Of a stretch of 64,000 bases of DNA, positions 46,701-60,300 are shown one piece after another. The translations under genes were made by a program, and so were the position numbers. The DNA is from Dasyornis broadbenti (Eukaryota > Chordata > Aves > Passeriformes > Dasyornithidae), in NCBI GenBank assembly GCA_013397935.1, contig VZRN01004407.1, positions 3,630,901-3,694,900 on the forward strand. Direction: 5' to 3'. Numbering within the stretch: the stretch's first letter is position 1; each line of letters starts with the position of its first letter. Below the pieces are notes generated by a model, which had not been told where the DNA came from, ran no database searches, and was given only the letters and a program-made list of their open reading frames with translations.

Positions 46701-49700
46701 CTCAGTGCCCAGCAGGTAACAAGGCACCTTCCACAGAAAGAAGCCAGCCTAACTTTTCTTGTTGCTTTGAGGAAGGCTGGATCACAGCACAAGGAAACAG
46801 CAGCCACAAAAAGTCCCCTAACAGTCTGTCTGTTGCAGACAAGAGCTGCAGCCATGCTGAGGACTGAGCAGAAGTCAAACCTCCCTAGGCAGTACCCCAC
46901 ATGCTGCAGCGGCCAAGGAGCCTCTGGGCATCCTGGGCTGCCAGCAGCTCCTGCTGCAGGATCGGCAGCAACTGGACGATGCCTCCTCGGACACCAGAGA
47001 AGGAAAGTTCCCATAACAGCAGTATCTGGGGGAAGAAATAGTCTGCTTAAGGGTGTACAAGCTCCAGTTTCCTTCCTGATGTCCTGTCCTTTCCTCCCTT
47101 CAATAAGGTACCACTTTATTATGTTACTGGGCAAAGAGCAGTTTGCTCAGCACAGGGGTAATTAGTTTAAATTTTTCTGTGTAAGAGCTTAAACCAATAT
47201 TTGTAAGTGACCTCTAAAGGGTCCTTGTTGCTGTCAACAGCATCCTGACAGGAAGTTAGAGGTTCAGGATAGTAATGAGCAAACCACTGCTGCTTACTTA
47301 CTTTATGTACATCTAGTGACCAGACAGTTAGTGCTCTCAGTTGCAGGGGAACAGACACCTGAAACTTCAGCAGCCAATTCAAGACAAAAAAAAAAGTCAA
47401 CAAAATTTCCCCCCTTTCTTAAGGGGAGGGTAGAAAAGGCACACTTGCTTTGTCATAGCACTCCTCCTCTCTGTCCTCAGATCAAGAAAGCAGTCTGCAA
47501 TTACAGTAAGACTGTAGCAATTACTGAACTACTTCTCTGAAAAATACAAGCCTTTTGCCTCTAGGGGCCCTGTTCTTGTGCTTCCAGCAGAAGACTTCCT
47601 TACAGAAGAGGAGGTCCAGCATCTTCATTTCTTTCCATTAATGAAATACTGCAAAGGGTAAACACCTTTTAACAGAAATTATCCGTTATCACCAGCATGA
47701 CTGAATATCACGGACAAAGCCTAATATTGCGTCCTGTAGCAAGCTGTGGATTTTAGCTCTATCACTTCTGTTTGTGCTAACTTGTAATGGAGATAATTTA
47801 GGAAGAGAAAGAGGATTTAAAACAGTTTGCACAAAAATCTAGCAAAGTAACAATCAGTAATAAACCAACTGTAATCCAGCTCTCAAGATTCTTCTTGGAA
47901 ATGTATAAAACCAGTTGAGGCTTTCAATCTATTACATAGAAAAAGACTCCCCAGGCAAGACCAGATGCTTAACCAGGGCTTTGCTCAAAAGCCAGAAAAC
48001 AGTTCAGGAGGCTGCTGAAGTCTGGAACACATGGAAGCAAACTGCTTCCATGGAGCTGCATGGAAAAAAGAAGTTGCAACAGAGACAATGAAGGGTGTTG
48101 AGGTAAAAAGAATGGTTTATAACAGACATACCTTTTTAAAAAATATTTTAGCAAACCTTTACTTCCCATCTAAAAACAAATAGTTCCTTAAAGAGAGCTA
48201 GTACATAGCATGACTGAGCTCAGCCATGTCAACCTACTCAGCCAAAGCTGATTGCTGAAGTCAGAGCCATTTCTCCAAGTATTTGACAAAACCACATCTC
48301 TTCCACTCTCCTGGGCAGCTGGTTCACTCTGGAGTCCCTGACTTGGCTCTGCTCTCACTCTTTTTAACCCATTCAGGAGTTGAGTCTCCAGGCCAGCCAT
48401 CACTCTGCAAACATCATTTCCCAAGAGGCAACAAATGAGCGTACGCTGGACTGTTTCCACCTCAGATTTACTGCACTCTAGGGAGAATAAATCTTAATAT
48501 CTAAGAAAAAAAAAAATGCTAACTTATCACAAATGCACAGTTTATTAACTTATTTTTAAAAGTTAGTAAAAGTATCAAGGTTTTTCTTTGTTAAATTTTC
48601 TTCCTTTTTTTTGCCCTGCGATTTGACTAACAGGAAGTCAGAGAAGACAGTAAGAGTTAGCTTTAAAAGTACCTCCTTCTTCCTGGCTTAAAAGCAAAGT
48701 ATTCCCTGGATACTGAAAACAAAAGTACCAGTATTATTTTATACCAAGACAAAAGAGTTATATTTTCTTGCTATTTATTAGTAACGATGTTCAGTCCAAA
48801 TATTCATGGACTTAGACACACAGCTAAAATTGCAACATGGGTACTGATGGAATAACAAAAACAAGTCATACCTTTTCTTTTACACTTTACATACCACATA
48901 AGGCATCATTCCTGCCCCAACACTCAGGCAAGAAGAAACAACTACCCCATCCTGCTGCTCAGGGATCACTACAGTTTTGGTGGGGGAAAGGGGACCACAA
49001 ACAGCTAAAGAAGAGAGGAGAAAACTCCATATACTTGATGTCTGTCTTCCTGCTCTCACATCTCCAGGACTGCCAAGTTACCTCGCATTTCACATCTCTG
49101 AGAACAGTTACTGCTCCTGGCCCCATTATTTTAGATTTTCCTCCTAACAAGCATCCTTTTAGCATCCATTTACCTAAGACAAATGCAGCAAATTCTGCAG
49201 CAAAAATTGCTTCAGAGCTGCATTATATATTGTAAATGTCAAGGATGAGTATTTCCTTTTTGTATGTTTTACAAATATCTTACACTGTATTATACCAAAC
49301 CAAGAGGTTGGGGGGTGGGGGTGTACCCTTCTGTTTGTACAATTTCTTTTATTCAGTGCAAAGCATTTTCTACAGTTGCAGCACCATATTCTGCAGAAAG
49401 AAATGCAGTACAAGTATTCTTAACCTCCAAGGAAGCTAAGGTCAAAGAGCCGTCTACTGAAAGTTGTGTTTTCTCACAAGTTTGCTACACTTCATAACAG
49501 TTGTTTCTCCTCTACGTCTCAGAACAGTTGCATTGATCACTCAAGCAATAACAGCATAACCTCCTTCCATGGCCAATACTGTCAAACAGTCAAATCCTGG
49601 GGATATCCACTGTGTTTATTAAAAATGCTTTCTCATTCTGCTGATAGCAATGGTGCTCACTAAGCCTGAACTTTTAATTGCCCAATATAATCACAGAACA

Positions 49701-51357
49701 GTCTTCAAAGGCTTACGTTTAGCCAACTTAGTTTACAAACTTGCATGTACCCAGATGTTCTGCAGGCAAAGAAGAAAAATATGCAGTTCTTCCTCCAAAA
49801 AGTTGACAGCATAAATTTTTTATCACTTTATTTAGGAAAAAAATGTTATGGAGTAAATAGAAGAGTGTTGATGACTCCGAATTTTACAGAATATCTATTA
49901 AATTCCTTTTCAGTACAAAACAATGTAAAAAGAGAAAAATATGAGACACTATAAAGTAAATTACATCAAACTGGATGTACACTGATGCAACTGGAGCATA
50001 AAACACACAGTTATCTGACACAGAGAAGATTAAGAGGACAAAAGAATGAATTGGGTGGACATGAAAAATTGAAGGAAAGACAAATTCGGAACTAATGTCA
50101 GGCCACACATTTTAATTGCGGAACTGAATGCCAGACATTAACACAGAGTCGGGGTCATCCAGAGAACAATCAAAGGGCACTTGGGGGACATTGGGCACCG
50201 GGGAGCAGCAAATTTCTACAGAAAATCTTACTGGTCTTTACTTACTTGAACTGTAGCTGTGTTATATGAAATAGCTAACATGAACTGGGGTGCTCCTTCA
50301 AGACAAGAAAAAGACAAAAAACAGAAAGAAAGAAAACAGTCATACCACTGACATTGTCAATCATAAGCAAAAGAAAACTACAGCCATTCAAAATAAACTG
50401 CCCCTTTGGAGTTGAGGTCACCTTGTCAATATCAATCTTCTCATTTTGATGCACATTAAGAGCTATTGGAGTGTCCCCTTTCATCCTATGACTGTGAATT
50501 GACCTTACTGACACTACTGAATACAATATGGTCATTTAGGGATGTGGTAATTATTGGTGACTGCACTAACAAAGTTAGTGGCACACAGGGCACCATTGCT
50601 CTGCCTTGTATTGCCACCTGGCCTTTATTTTAAGGGATTTATTCTAATTTCATATGCCTTGACACAAACCACATACACGAGTCCCTTATTTGTAGTTATT
50701 TTCCATGGGATTCCCACGACAGCTTCTACTAAAAAGAGGGTATTTTCACCTGAAAAAAAAAACCTCAAAACTGTCACTTAAAAAGTCTGAATTGAGCCTA
50801 TAAAAAGTCACACTGCACAAACACAAATACTCTTCCAAACTTAATATAGCACGATTCTGTATTCCCTATCTTCTGTCAAAATACAACACAGCTGGGCCAA
50901 GAGTGAGACCTCCTGCCACGTGTTGCAGCCTGTCTCTACAGAGGTGACACAACACACACCCCCAGCACCTCTGATACACACCAGCCCATCAACAGCAAAC
51001 TCCACCAAACTGCACCTCCCTCTCTCCAGGGTTATACTCCACTTCCAAAATGAATCAAAAGGTCAAACTGTCTCCAGAATTCGAGATGGGAAGGACAGGT
51101 ACCTAAAAAATGCATACATATTCCTTTTTGTACTGCTCCTGAGCAGGTGCAGCCCTGTGAGCCCAAGAGGTGGCCATGCTGGGGGAGCAGTGGCCAGCCC
51201 AAGCACACAGCAGCTGCTGCACTGCTGCCAGAGATAAGCCACAGTGCTTTCTCAGGCTGCAGCTTCCTTCGCTCTGAAATTGCCTTTGCTGATTTACTGA
51301 TGAAGATATATAATGTGATCACTGAGGAGATGACTTTTTGTTAAAAGGAAAGAGAAA
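43771..51357. other. Noncoding DNA with a GC-richer block
   Basis: AT-rich up to about 46.6 kb. From 46622 to 47165 the DNA is GC-richer and long frames are open on both strands (170 codons minus, 166 codons plus); their mutual overlap and lack of recognisable domains suggest low stop density rather than a gene. A G-rich run lies at 49307-49322. No repeat family recognised. Confidence 0.5.
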
Positions 51358-51406
51358 TAATCAATAGTAGCTTGGGCTGGAAAGGGACCTTGGAATTGAT
51401 CTGGAG
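51358..51406 (-). repeat. Possible CR1 LINE 3'-end relic
   Basis: GCTTGGGCTGGAAAGGGACC followed by TTGG..TTGATCT resembles the reverse complement of the CR1 3' end (AGATGATCTTTAAGGTCCCTTCCAACCC). The terminal octamer repeats expected at its left are degraded to AATCAATAGTAG. Only about 50 bp is convincing. Confidence 0.45.
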
Positions 51407-54168
51407 ATGACATGCTGGGCTTAGGCCCAAAGCAGAGATCCTGGCCAAGCAGAGTCTAATGCTTTTAGAGTTCATTTAAAGATGACCCCAAATTAAATTT
51501 CCAATTCTAAGGGGCTAATTCACTCCAGATTGTTTAGAAACACTGCTAAGAAAAAAGTAAAATCCCAACACAAATACCCTTCCTGAGGTTTTGAAGTTCA
51601 ACTTAATACATTTTTAATCAGACCTTGTATTTTATCCCATGCTTGTTCACTTTTGTTGCTATAGGCTGTCACATTCTGCTAACCCGGAAGATCAATCAGG
51701 AGGCAAGTTTCTCCGACAGCTTGCAAACACGACTGTTTTCTTCACACTCTTTCTATTCAGTGCTGCTTCTGCCATAGACATACCCACATTTTTAAAGCCA
51801 TTTATTTTCCCCTTAGATACAAAATGCAGTAGCAAGGAGAAGGCACAACACTCCACTTATTGAAACTAAGCACTCAAAAATATTTCACTTCATTTTGCCG
51901 TATCACAAGCGAGACTTGAGAAGTTACCTGGCTTTAGAGCTTGCCACACATTCATCCCTCCAGACTGCAGCAGTCCCGTCACGTCAGATTCATCTGCAGT
52001 GCAGTCCTACCTGCCAACTGTGCCAGCAGCATTTGCTTCACAACTGAGAGAAAAGCGAGAATAAACCCCATGCTGATGACCCGGCAAAAGGTCACTGAAT
52101 CTCACTCTGCTGTGAAATGCCACTATAGACATCCAGAAAAAGATCCAGAGCACCAGAAATGCAGCAGTGACAGAAAACCTGTCATCTGCTACCCAGAGTA
52201 TTTCAGTAGCTCCAGCAGCCTGAGCAGTACCTTTGCAGAGTTCTCAATGCCAAAGCCCCGGTGTTTATCTAAAGAAAGCATCACTCTACAAAGACAAGGG
52301 AGATGGGTTGAACGTGGTGGAAGGAAGAGGGGAAATAGAGGTGAAAAGCACTTCTTTCAAGTGAGTCATACTCACTTTGACTGTTTCTTCAGCTGTGTCT
52401 TGACAAACAATTAATGCTAGATTTTCACACTACCACTCATTTGGCAGAAGATATTTAAGTCAATACAAAACACAGATCGGATTTCAAATTAGCAAGATCA
52501 CCAATGAATTATATGATGAGAATGATAGCAAGCCTGTGCTGGCACCAGGCTTCAGCATGCCACCTGGTATTCCAGATTGCACTGATCCCAGCCTGTGCTG
52601 GTCCCCACCACCTGGTGCATTGCAAAATGCCTCTTCTGCAATACTGCAAGGCTTTCTGAGCAGCTCTCTTGGAGGGAGGGCCCTTCTGTTTCCAAGGTCA
52701 CCCACACTTCCAGGAAACAGTCTTGCAGAAAGGCTGCTCGGCTCCATCAGACCTTTATTTGCACTGTAAGAACTATACGCCACTTTAGCCTGCTGACTGA
52801 CCAGGGATCCTATCACTGCACTCCTCCTCATGCCCAGGACTACTTTCTCATGCCAGTTTTGCACACTGAAGGCAGCTGCACTCCTCCTTGACATGATCCA
52901 CAGTGAGCACTCCCACTCCAAAACGGTGTGCATGCTTCTGCCCAAATCAGCTTCTCCTTGCTGCCATAACTTTAGGGAACAGCTTTTTTTCTCCACTGTT
53001 GAGCCAGTTTGATGACAGCTTATGCCCATTTCCTGGTCACAGCTGGGGCCAGACCACAAAGTGAAGCATGGCCAGATGTGCCCAGAGCACTCCTCAGAAA
53101 GCCCTGCTGTTTCTGGGTAGGGAGTGTCTTGTGCTGTATCATCTAACCGGGAAGCAGACCCTCTTAAATCTAAGCAGACAAATTCCTTATTCCAGAAACT
53201 ACCCGGGGAGTGATCTGTTGCTATATTTAGCAAGAGATAATTTTGTAAGTCCAAACAATAATGAAATAATCAACTGTAGAGCAGGAGAGGTCACATGCCT
53301 AATCTACATTGATGAGCAGAGAGAAGTCATACCAAGGTCCAGACCAGATTCCCCACTGAAACCTCACTTCTGGCAGGAGAAATTCACCACCACTGTTCCA
53401 CACAGGCAGCTCTGTATTGCTATTTATCGTCTTTAAAACTGACAGCAAAAAAACTCCAGGAGCGAGGACTGAAGAAAAATTGACAGAGACTGCAAGTCTT
53501 GGCCAGGATCTCTTTAGAAGTGCACACAGTACCTGGTGCTCCAGCCCTTGCCACCTCCAGGGACACAAGAGCTGCTGGACCCCATGCCAGAACACAAAGT
53601 TCAGAAAATAGCAGAACTTAAAAAAATCCAGCCAAACCCAGCCCAGCCAGCACCTTGCACTGCATGTAGCAAGTAACAGGACCGATAGAAAATTCATAAA
53701 AACTGCAACATACTTGGCTTAGAAAGTCATTTTTTTACATTAGTCAGTGACTTCTAAGAAGATTTCCAGCAATGCTGGAAATAAGGAATAATAAGGAATC
53801 AATAGTGCAAAAGGTCCTTCCTCCTTACCTGGTTCCACCACATTCTCCCAAGTGCATCAGCTTTCGTGACTGTGTTCAACATTTATCTGGACCAACTTCA
53901 GTCACTTGGCATTGAAGATTCGATGCTGAAACACCTGCAAAACAAGGTGTAATAGATCAGTTATCGCACACCTTAATCAGAAAAGCCTGTGTCTCATCTG
54001 CTAGATCACAAAACCCTAGCAAGTTTTCTGGGATCCCGCTAGCAGGCCAGCGGGGAGGGGAGCCAAGGGACTGCCAGGGACACACAGAGCTTACCTGGGG
54101 AAGGTGCTGTGCTGGTGCTACAGCTGAGCTCCCAGGGCAAAAAAAGTACAGGAGAGCTAGTAAGAGAC
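51407..54168. other. GC-richer block with long unrecognised frames
   Basis: Stop-poor sequence from about 51.9 to 53.7 kb. The longest frame of the window (52484-53254, minus, 256 codons) overlaps four plus-strand frames of 60-122 codons. The product has no signal peptide, membrane segment or motif I recognise. It may be chance, an lncRNA or a lineage-specific frame. Confidence 0.45.
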
Positions 54169-54310
54169 TTCACAGAATCACAGACTGTTGTGAGTTAGAA
54201 GGGACCTACAAGGATCATCAACCAACTCTCTTAAGTGAATGACCCATACAGGGATAGAACCCATGACCTTGTCATTATTAGCACTGTGCTCTGACCAACT
54301 GAGGCAATAA
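54169..54310 (-). mobile_element. TguSINE1-type SINE (tRNA-Ile head, CR1 tail)
   Basis: Read on the minus strand, the element starts with a tRNA-Ile-like head: CTCAGTTGGTCAGAGCACAG (A-box region), GTGCTAATAATGACAAGGTC (anticodon arm region) and GGGTTCTATCCCTGTATGGG (B box GGTTCTATCCC). Next come GTCATTCACTTAAGAG, GTTGGTTGATGATCCTTGTA and GGTCCCTTCTAACTCA, ending CTGTGATTCTGTGA. The last part is the 3' tail shared with CR1 LINEs, whose reverse transcriptase moves such SINEs. This structure is TguSINE1, described from zebra finch. The copy is nearly full length (about 140 bp), with a damaged extreme 5' end. As usual for CR1-tailed SINEs, no target-site duplication is evident. Confidence 0.92.
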
Positions 54311-57300
54311 AAGATTGGTGGAAGGTCTGGTTGCATATTGGCGGGTAAAAAAGATACATGAACTGGAATAAAACCTGCCAAAATGAAGTTAAATCATTAT
54401 TATTTTTTTTAAAATATCCCACATTTTCACTTACAGGATAAAGATACATGGAACCACTGCTTTGCGACTCACAGCTACAATATTCTAAATTCAGCACCAG
54501 GAACACTAAAGGACATTTGCCATGACATTGCTCTATTTCCCACATTGGCAAAAGCAGACAATTTATTATCTCTCTGCTATCAGAGTAGCTTAGAGGCTTC
54601 TTACACTTACATGAGTAAAAACGGTTGAGACTGTTAGAGTAGATGTAGAATAAAAATGCAAAATATATCAACTCTCCATATTAGCTATAGCTGGAAGGAA
54701 AATAGGAGGCTCAGCAGAATAATTGCTTTATTCATTATGGCAAATTATCCATTCCAAAAGGCAACTAGTGGCATGAAAATAACATGTGTATGCTAGAGGA
54801 CATTAGCAGAAGTGTAAGAATTCCCTACCATTAACAGTCTAGTTTATGTTTTTAACTTTTGCAACAAATTAGCCATACATTACTAAAGCTTCTCAACAGC
54901 TCTCTCACTAGAAATTAAACCTTGAGCTCACAAATATTGACATCTCAGTCTTATTTTCATAATAACAAACCTTAAATGAGATGAATTAATACTTTTCTGC
55001 AGTGATTAGGAAAAAAACATTGATTCAAATGGTGCAAGAGTAGCTTTAAAGGCAAAAGTCCATTTATCCTTTCTTCTCCTAATATATGCTAATTTGTGTC
55101 AGTGAGAACATTAACATTTAAGAGCAGCCAGGTCTGCTTCACCTGCTCTGGTGTAGCAGAGAGGCTGCTTTGGAGTGACAGCTGAAAGCCCAGTGGCAGA
55201 GGCTGCCCTCAGCACGGCATGCTGTGTGCACCCCCCAGCCCACAGCCCCGCTACAGCCCAGAGCCCCATTCATGTCAGCAAAGTGAAAGAGCAAGGGAGG
55301 ACCTCAGAGAATGTCTTACAGGTTGGAACGGAGTTAAGTTACTTGATACTGTGGAAGTCAAAGAGAAGTCACTTTCTGGGCTGGGAGAGCAAGAGGCTAG
55401 GGTGGTTCTGCTTTACAAGATTAGGCACAGTTGAATGAAAGGCACGTTTCCCTAATGAGCTCTTTTACCCCAACAACAACAGGATGAATTGTGTCCAATA
55501 TAAATTCCAGTTCATTTCTTGAGAAAATGAAAGTGGCATTTTTTAATTTTCCAGAAGTGAAAGGCTGGATTACTATCTTTCCCCCTTGCAAGCCTCAGGG
55601 ACTAACAGGCATCACTCCATCTGGGAGACAAAAATCTGCCCTTCCAGCTGAGACCATAACCCAAGAGTATTGATCAAACGTCCACCTCCCTTCCACATAA
55701 TAGAATTTCCCGGTGAGCTAATTGTTTTTCTTTCTTTCATCTCCGTAAATGAGGTCAATGGCAAGGGCAAGGAAGAGAGAATTAGCTCTAAGTGTTCTTG
55801 GCTTCAAAGCAAGAGGAGACAGAGCTTCCAGATTTTGGAGAGTGTTCTACAGGGTTTATAAAGTACCATGGGACCTTCCAAATGTCTGAATTTAGAATTA
55901 CTTCAGCTTAGGACAAGGCTTGGCTGCACTGCCCAAAGATTTATGCTTTTCTACATCTGCTATTACAGTTTGGCAATGCCACTTGTAGGTCACTGATGGC
56001 CTTCATGCTGTCCCTCCAACAGTGACCAGCTCTCATCCACAGATCCTAAAGCATTTTGCAAAAACGCATAAAACTTCACACCAGATGTGGAAGCAGGCAC
56101 ATCTCCATGCCTTGTCCTCATTACCTTCTGCCTGCAGTGACAGAGCTGAGCAGCACCTCCTGCCCTGCAGCCCCTTGGTCTGAGGGCAAGTGAGGCAAAG
56201 CAGAGTCATGACAATGCAGGTTTGTGCATGCAGATACACACCCACATCAGGCTTACAGAAAGGAAAACTTGAACACCAGCTAAGATGCCAATGACAGAAT
56301 CAAAACCTGACTCCTGAGAGAAAAGTGGGTATTTTGGCTTACTATTTCAAAGCTGCAATGATTCTCCGAGATCTGGCCATTAGCACTCCTCACTTTTTCC
56401 CCCCAAAACATGGGCATTCCCTTACACAATATAAAAACCCTACAGGACTCATTAGTATCTCAGGTAGAATTAACAGCAACAATCAGGAATGATGGTCAGA
56501 GACAGGCAGCTGAGACTTCTGCTTCTGCGGGTAGTGAAGCAATTAATTTGCTGTTGAGCTTTTCACAGTGTTTTTCCCTTATTTTAGGAAACGGTAGAAC
56601 TGAAAAGAAGTTACACTGGTTGTATAAACAGCAAGTTCTCCACCAGAAAGATTTTTTTAAAAATTCAACCTACCTGAACAAGCCTATCGTGTACATTTTC
56701 ATGTCTGAGTTGCAGCACTATCAGACTAACAGCCTGAATGCTGATTGTGTGTGGTAAAGCTCCTGGCACACTCAGAGCTATTGCAGCATCTGCTTTACAA
56801 TCCTTAGACTACAACTGAGTCAAAATTGTCCAAGCACAAGGCAAGATGGCACAGCCAGAGCAGGGATGAAGCTGTGAGAGGTGACAGAACAGTTATGGCC
56901 ACATCAGAACCTTGATCCTACCAGACACCACCTCTGCAGCACAGGTGGGAGGAGAGCTCTCATCTACCGGATAGCCAACCAAATAGCCACAGGTGAAACT
57001 GTTTTACACTCTCCCAGTCAGAGCAAGGCAAAACTCAGTGGTGAAATTTCTGGGTGTTTTCTGTTGCTTCATTAACACGGGTGCTGAAGCTGTAGAAAAG
57101 TTTTGCATTCTGGAAAGATGCCTTTTAAGCCAAGCTCTGAGTTTTGTGGGGTTTGCAGAGACCACCTCTCAAGAGACAGAACAGACCTAGCAGATGTTAT
57201 TGGTCTTAAAACACTCGAGGTACCCTGTCCTGAGGGACCGGCCCTCATAAACCAAAAGCTGCAACACAAGTAAGGTCAACAGTAACACCATGTCCAACGT

Positions 57301-60300
57301 TTGTAAACGGAATTCTACAAAGGAAAATTTTTATTGGAATGTTCCTGATACATTTACATATGTTTTCACCACATTTTTTCCAGAAAGGACACCTTATAGA
57401 ATAAAAAACTAGCCAAAAACATATGCAGTTCAACTCTGGAAATAATTTTTGCAAGTCTGTTCCTTCCTGGACCTGAACAAAGGTTATTACGTGTCTAGAA
57501 TAGATGCAGTCTAGACAGATGGAGCATCATGGGGGGAGGAGGACTGAACTCACGATCTGTTTGTTTCCTGAAGAGCCTTTTGTAATGAACTTTGTAAAAA
57601 GACTTTTTGTAAATCCAAGTGAATTAAATTGCTTTATATAGCACTGGGATAGACTTATTGACAATTAGATTTTTTTAAATTGCTTAAGCAATGAACCTTG
57701 GAAACAGATGAACAATGAGGAAAAGTTGGATAAAATAAATTAAAAATGCACACCTGTCAGTAGGCTGGAAATTAATCTCCTTCCAAAAATGAGTCTCTCA
57801 TTTAAATCATACAAGCAATCCCATCAAAAGTCAGAGTTTTATTATTTTCAGGAATAAAGATCTCTATCTTTCTTTTTAAGCTATGACCAGGCTCAGATCA
57901 CAGCATCATCTATCAAGATTCTCAATAATCCATCTTGCTCCCTGCATTGTTACTGTGTGTAATGAACAATGTGCCCTAGAAACTATCACATAATCCGAAG
58001 ACCTCTGAATCTTTAACAGGATGCAGTCTTGTAAGATTTGCAGCCCCTCCTAATAATTTTTGAAAGACCATACAATACTACAAACACATGCTGAAAATTT
58101 GAGCATAAAAGAGAATTCCTATAACACAGTGGCGTTTTCCTTTGGCATCAGATACATATCACTCAAAAAACCCAACAAACACAAAAAAGCAGAACCAAAA
58201 CAAGCAACTCATGATCTTAAGCCAAAACTGAGAAAGAGAAGACCTGAGACAATGTCAGCAGGCTTCATGAGACCTGAAGTGATTTTCAGCTACAGCTAAT
58301 GTTATTTTAACCTATCTTTGCTTGTATCATTTAACCTTGTTGTGGTCCAAAACTCATGTTCTTACTCAGGCACTGAAATGCCAGAGGGAAAATAGGAGCA
58401 CATTTCAGTTCCGTCCCAGCCATGATATATCCACTTCCTAGCCTGCTTCATCTGCAGCACAGTGCTTTCATTCCTCTCCCCATTCCTATGGAAGGAGCAG
58501 TGCAGAGTAAAATGTTCATGATCACTCTTCTCTCTTTCCCTCAACATGGTGGTGGGACTTCAGGCTCTAGGTCCTACTGACTGTTCCTCTCGTGGGAAAA
58601 CAAGACAAATATTTGTTCAGGCAATTCAAAATAAAAACCTATTGCAAATATACAATTTGTGTTTGAGTCAACTTTTGAGTAAGCCAGTCTTTACCTGGTT
58701 TTGCTTACATTCATGCTATAGTCTTCTACTACTTAAAAAAAACTTGAGAACTCCTTCACAGATATTAGCCACAGATGATTTAAAATGAGGCTTAAAATGG
58801 CAACCTGTTTATACCACAAAAGGTGAAATTAGTAAGTGGATGATACTGTAAATAATTCAACTAGCTTTTAATATTTAATTTCTATGGATCATAGGTTTGT
58901 TTCATAGTTCCTATGAAACCTGCCCTTAAGAGTAAGCAAAAAATAATTACAATAGCATTTTTCAAACATGTTTCAAGCATATTTCAACGGTTACTGCACT
59001 GAGCAGGAGGGGCTACAGCAGAAAAAAATAGGAAAAGCAAAAACTGGCTCAAGTCTTTTCCCTCTCCTCTGCCTCCCCATGAGTTTTTGCCAAAGGAGAT
59101 GACACACCAAACTGTGCTACATGGCAAACTGGAGCAGAGAATTGATCAGCGTCAAAAATACCTCCTCTAGTTTCTTTCTTTAGACACCACTGACAAAGGA
59201 AACTGTCAGCATTCACTTGGGGTTACTATCCAAATGCCCACCTCCTTAACCCATACTCTGAAGTCCTGATTTTTCATTCAGGAAACCTAGCATTTAGCAA
59301 CAAAAATTCAAAGCCAAAGAGCCAGTCGCTCCAGACTGCATCGTCACAGATGACCCATCCCAGGTTCACTTCTAAGTTATCTTGCTGCCACATAACTTTT
59401 CAATACCATGTTCTTCCAGTGTAGAAATTTAAAAACCTCAAAAAGAAGAAAATACAACCCAGAAGGAAGGGGGGGGAGGGGGGGAGGAAAGTGAAGACAA
59501 AACAAATTCAACTATAACCAGCAACATCTTGGAAAAAAAAAAATGAATGAAGGAAAAAGTTGTGGATAACTCTTTATCTGATTTTTTACAGTCAGCATAG
59601 AAATGCTTTATCATTCCTTACAATATAAGCAACCCAACATTTTTAGTACTGTATAGAAATACATATCTTTTTTGTACTAGAGTTAATTTTCCTGTATTTC
59701 CTCTATTTCCTGCATTCAGGCAACTACTTAATACATTGATCTTCCATGCATTTCCATTTTCTCCACCAATACATTTCTTATAATTGGAATGAGCTGCTCT
59801 ATTAAGCTTCTTAATAGATTCTATGTTCTCAAAACCCAGTAACTTCAGGACAATACATTAAAATAGACAACAAATTAAGCTTGGTGTTTGCGAATGTGAG
59901 ACCCCATCAACAGTGACCTTTAAAGTTACGGCAAGGACGCCATTCAGAATTGGTTGCAAAGAAACCAGTATCTGATATGTGTAATTGCATTAGTTTGTGC
60001 CAATGCTAAACACCCTGAGACTCTTCTTGGTGGCCAGGAACAAATTACAGTCTTGATATGAAGCAGCAATGGACACATGCAGATGTCAATGAATTCACTT
60101 AGAGCTGTGGGTCCAGAGCAGTTGAGGAAAAAACAGGACCTCTGTATTTAGTTGCATCACCAAGTGCAGACACAGCCTCGTTTGAGTGATGGAGTCTGGT
60201 CTTAGGTTTGTATATGCAAGCAAGCAATGTTGAGCATCACAAACAGTGCATACATACTTTGACAGCCTAACATATTTATTTTAATAATATCAATTGAATC

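Noticed and set aside
51941..52414. 157-codon plus-strand frame rich in Ser, Arg and His
   Set aside because: No homology recognised and no conserved-looking motif; it lies in stop-poor DNA.
54240..54308. tRNA-Ile gene on the minus strand
   Set aside because: The tRNA-like sequence is the head of a SINE: the acceptor stem is degraded and a CR1 tail is attached.
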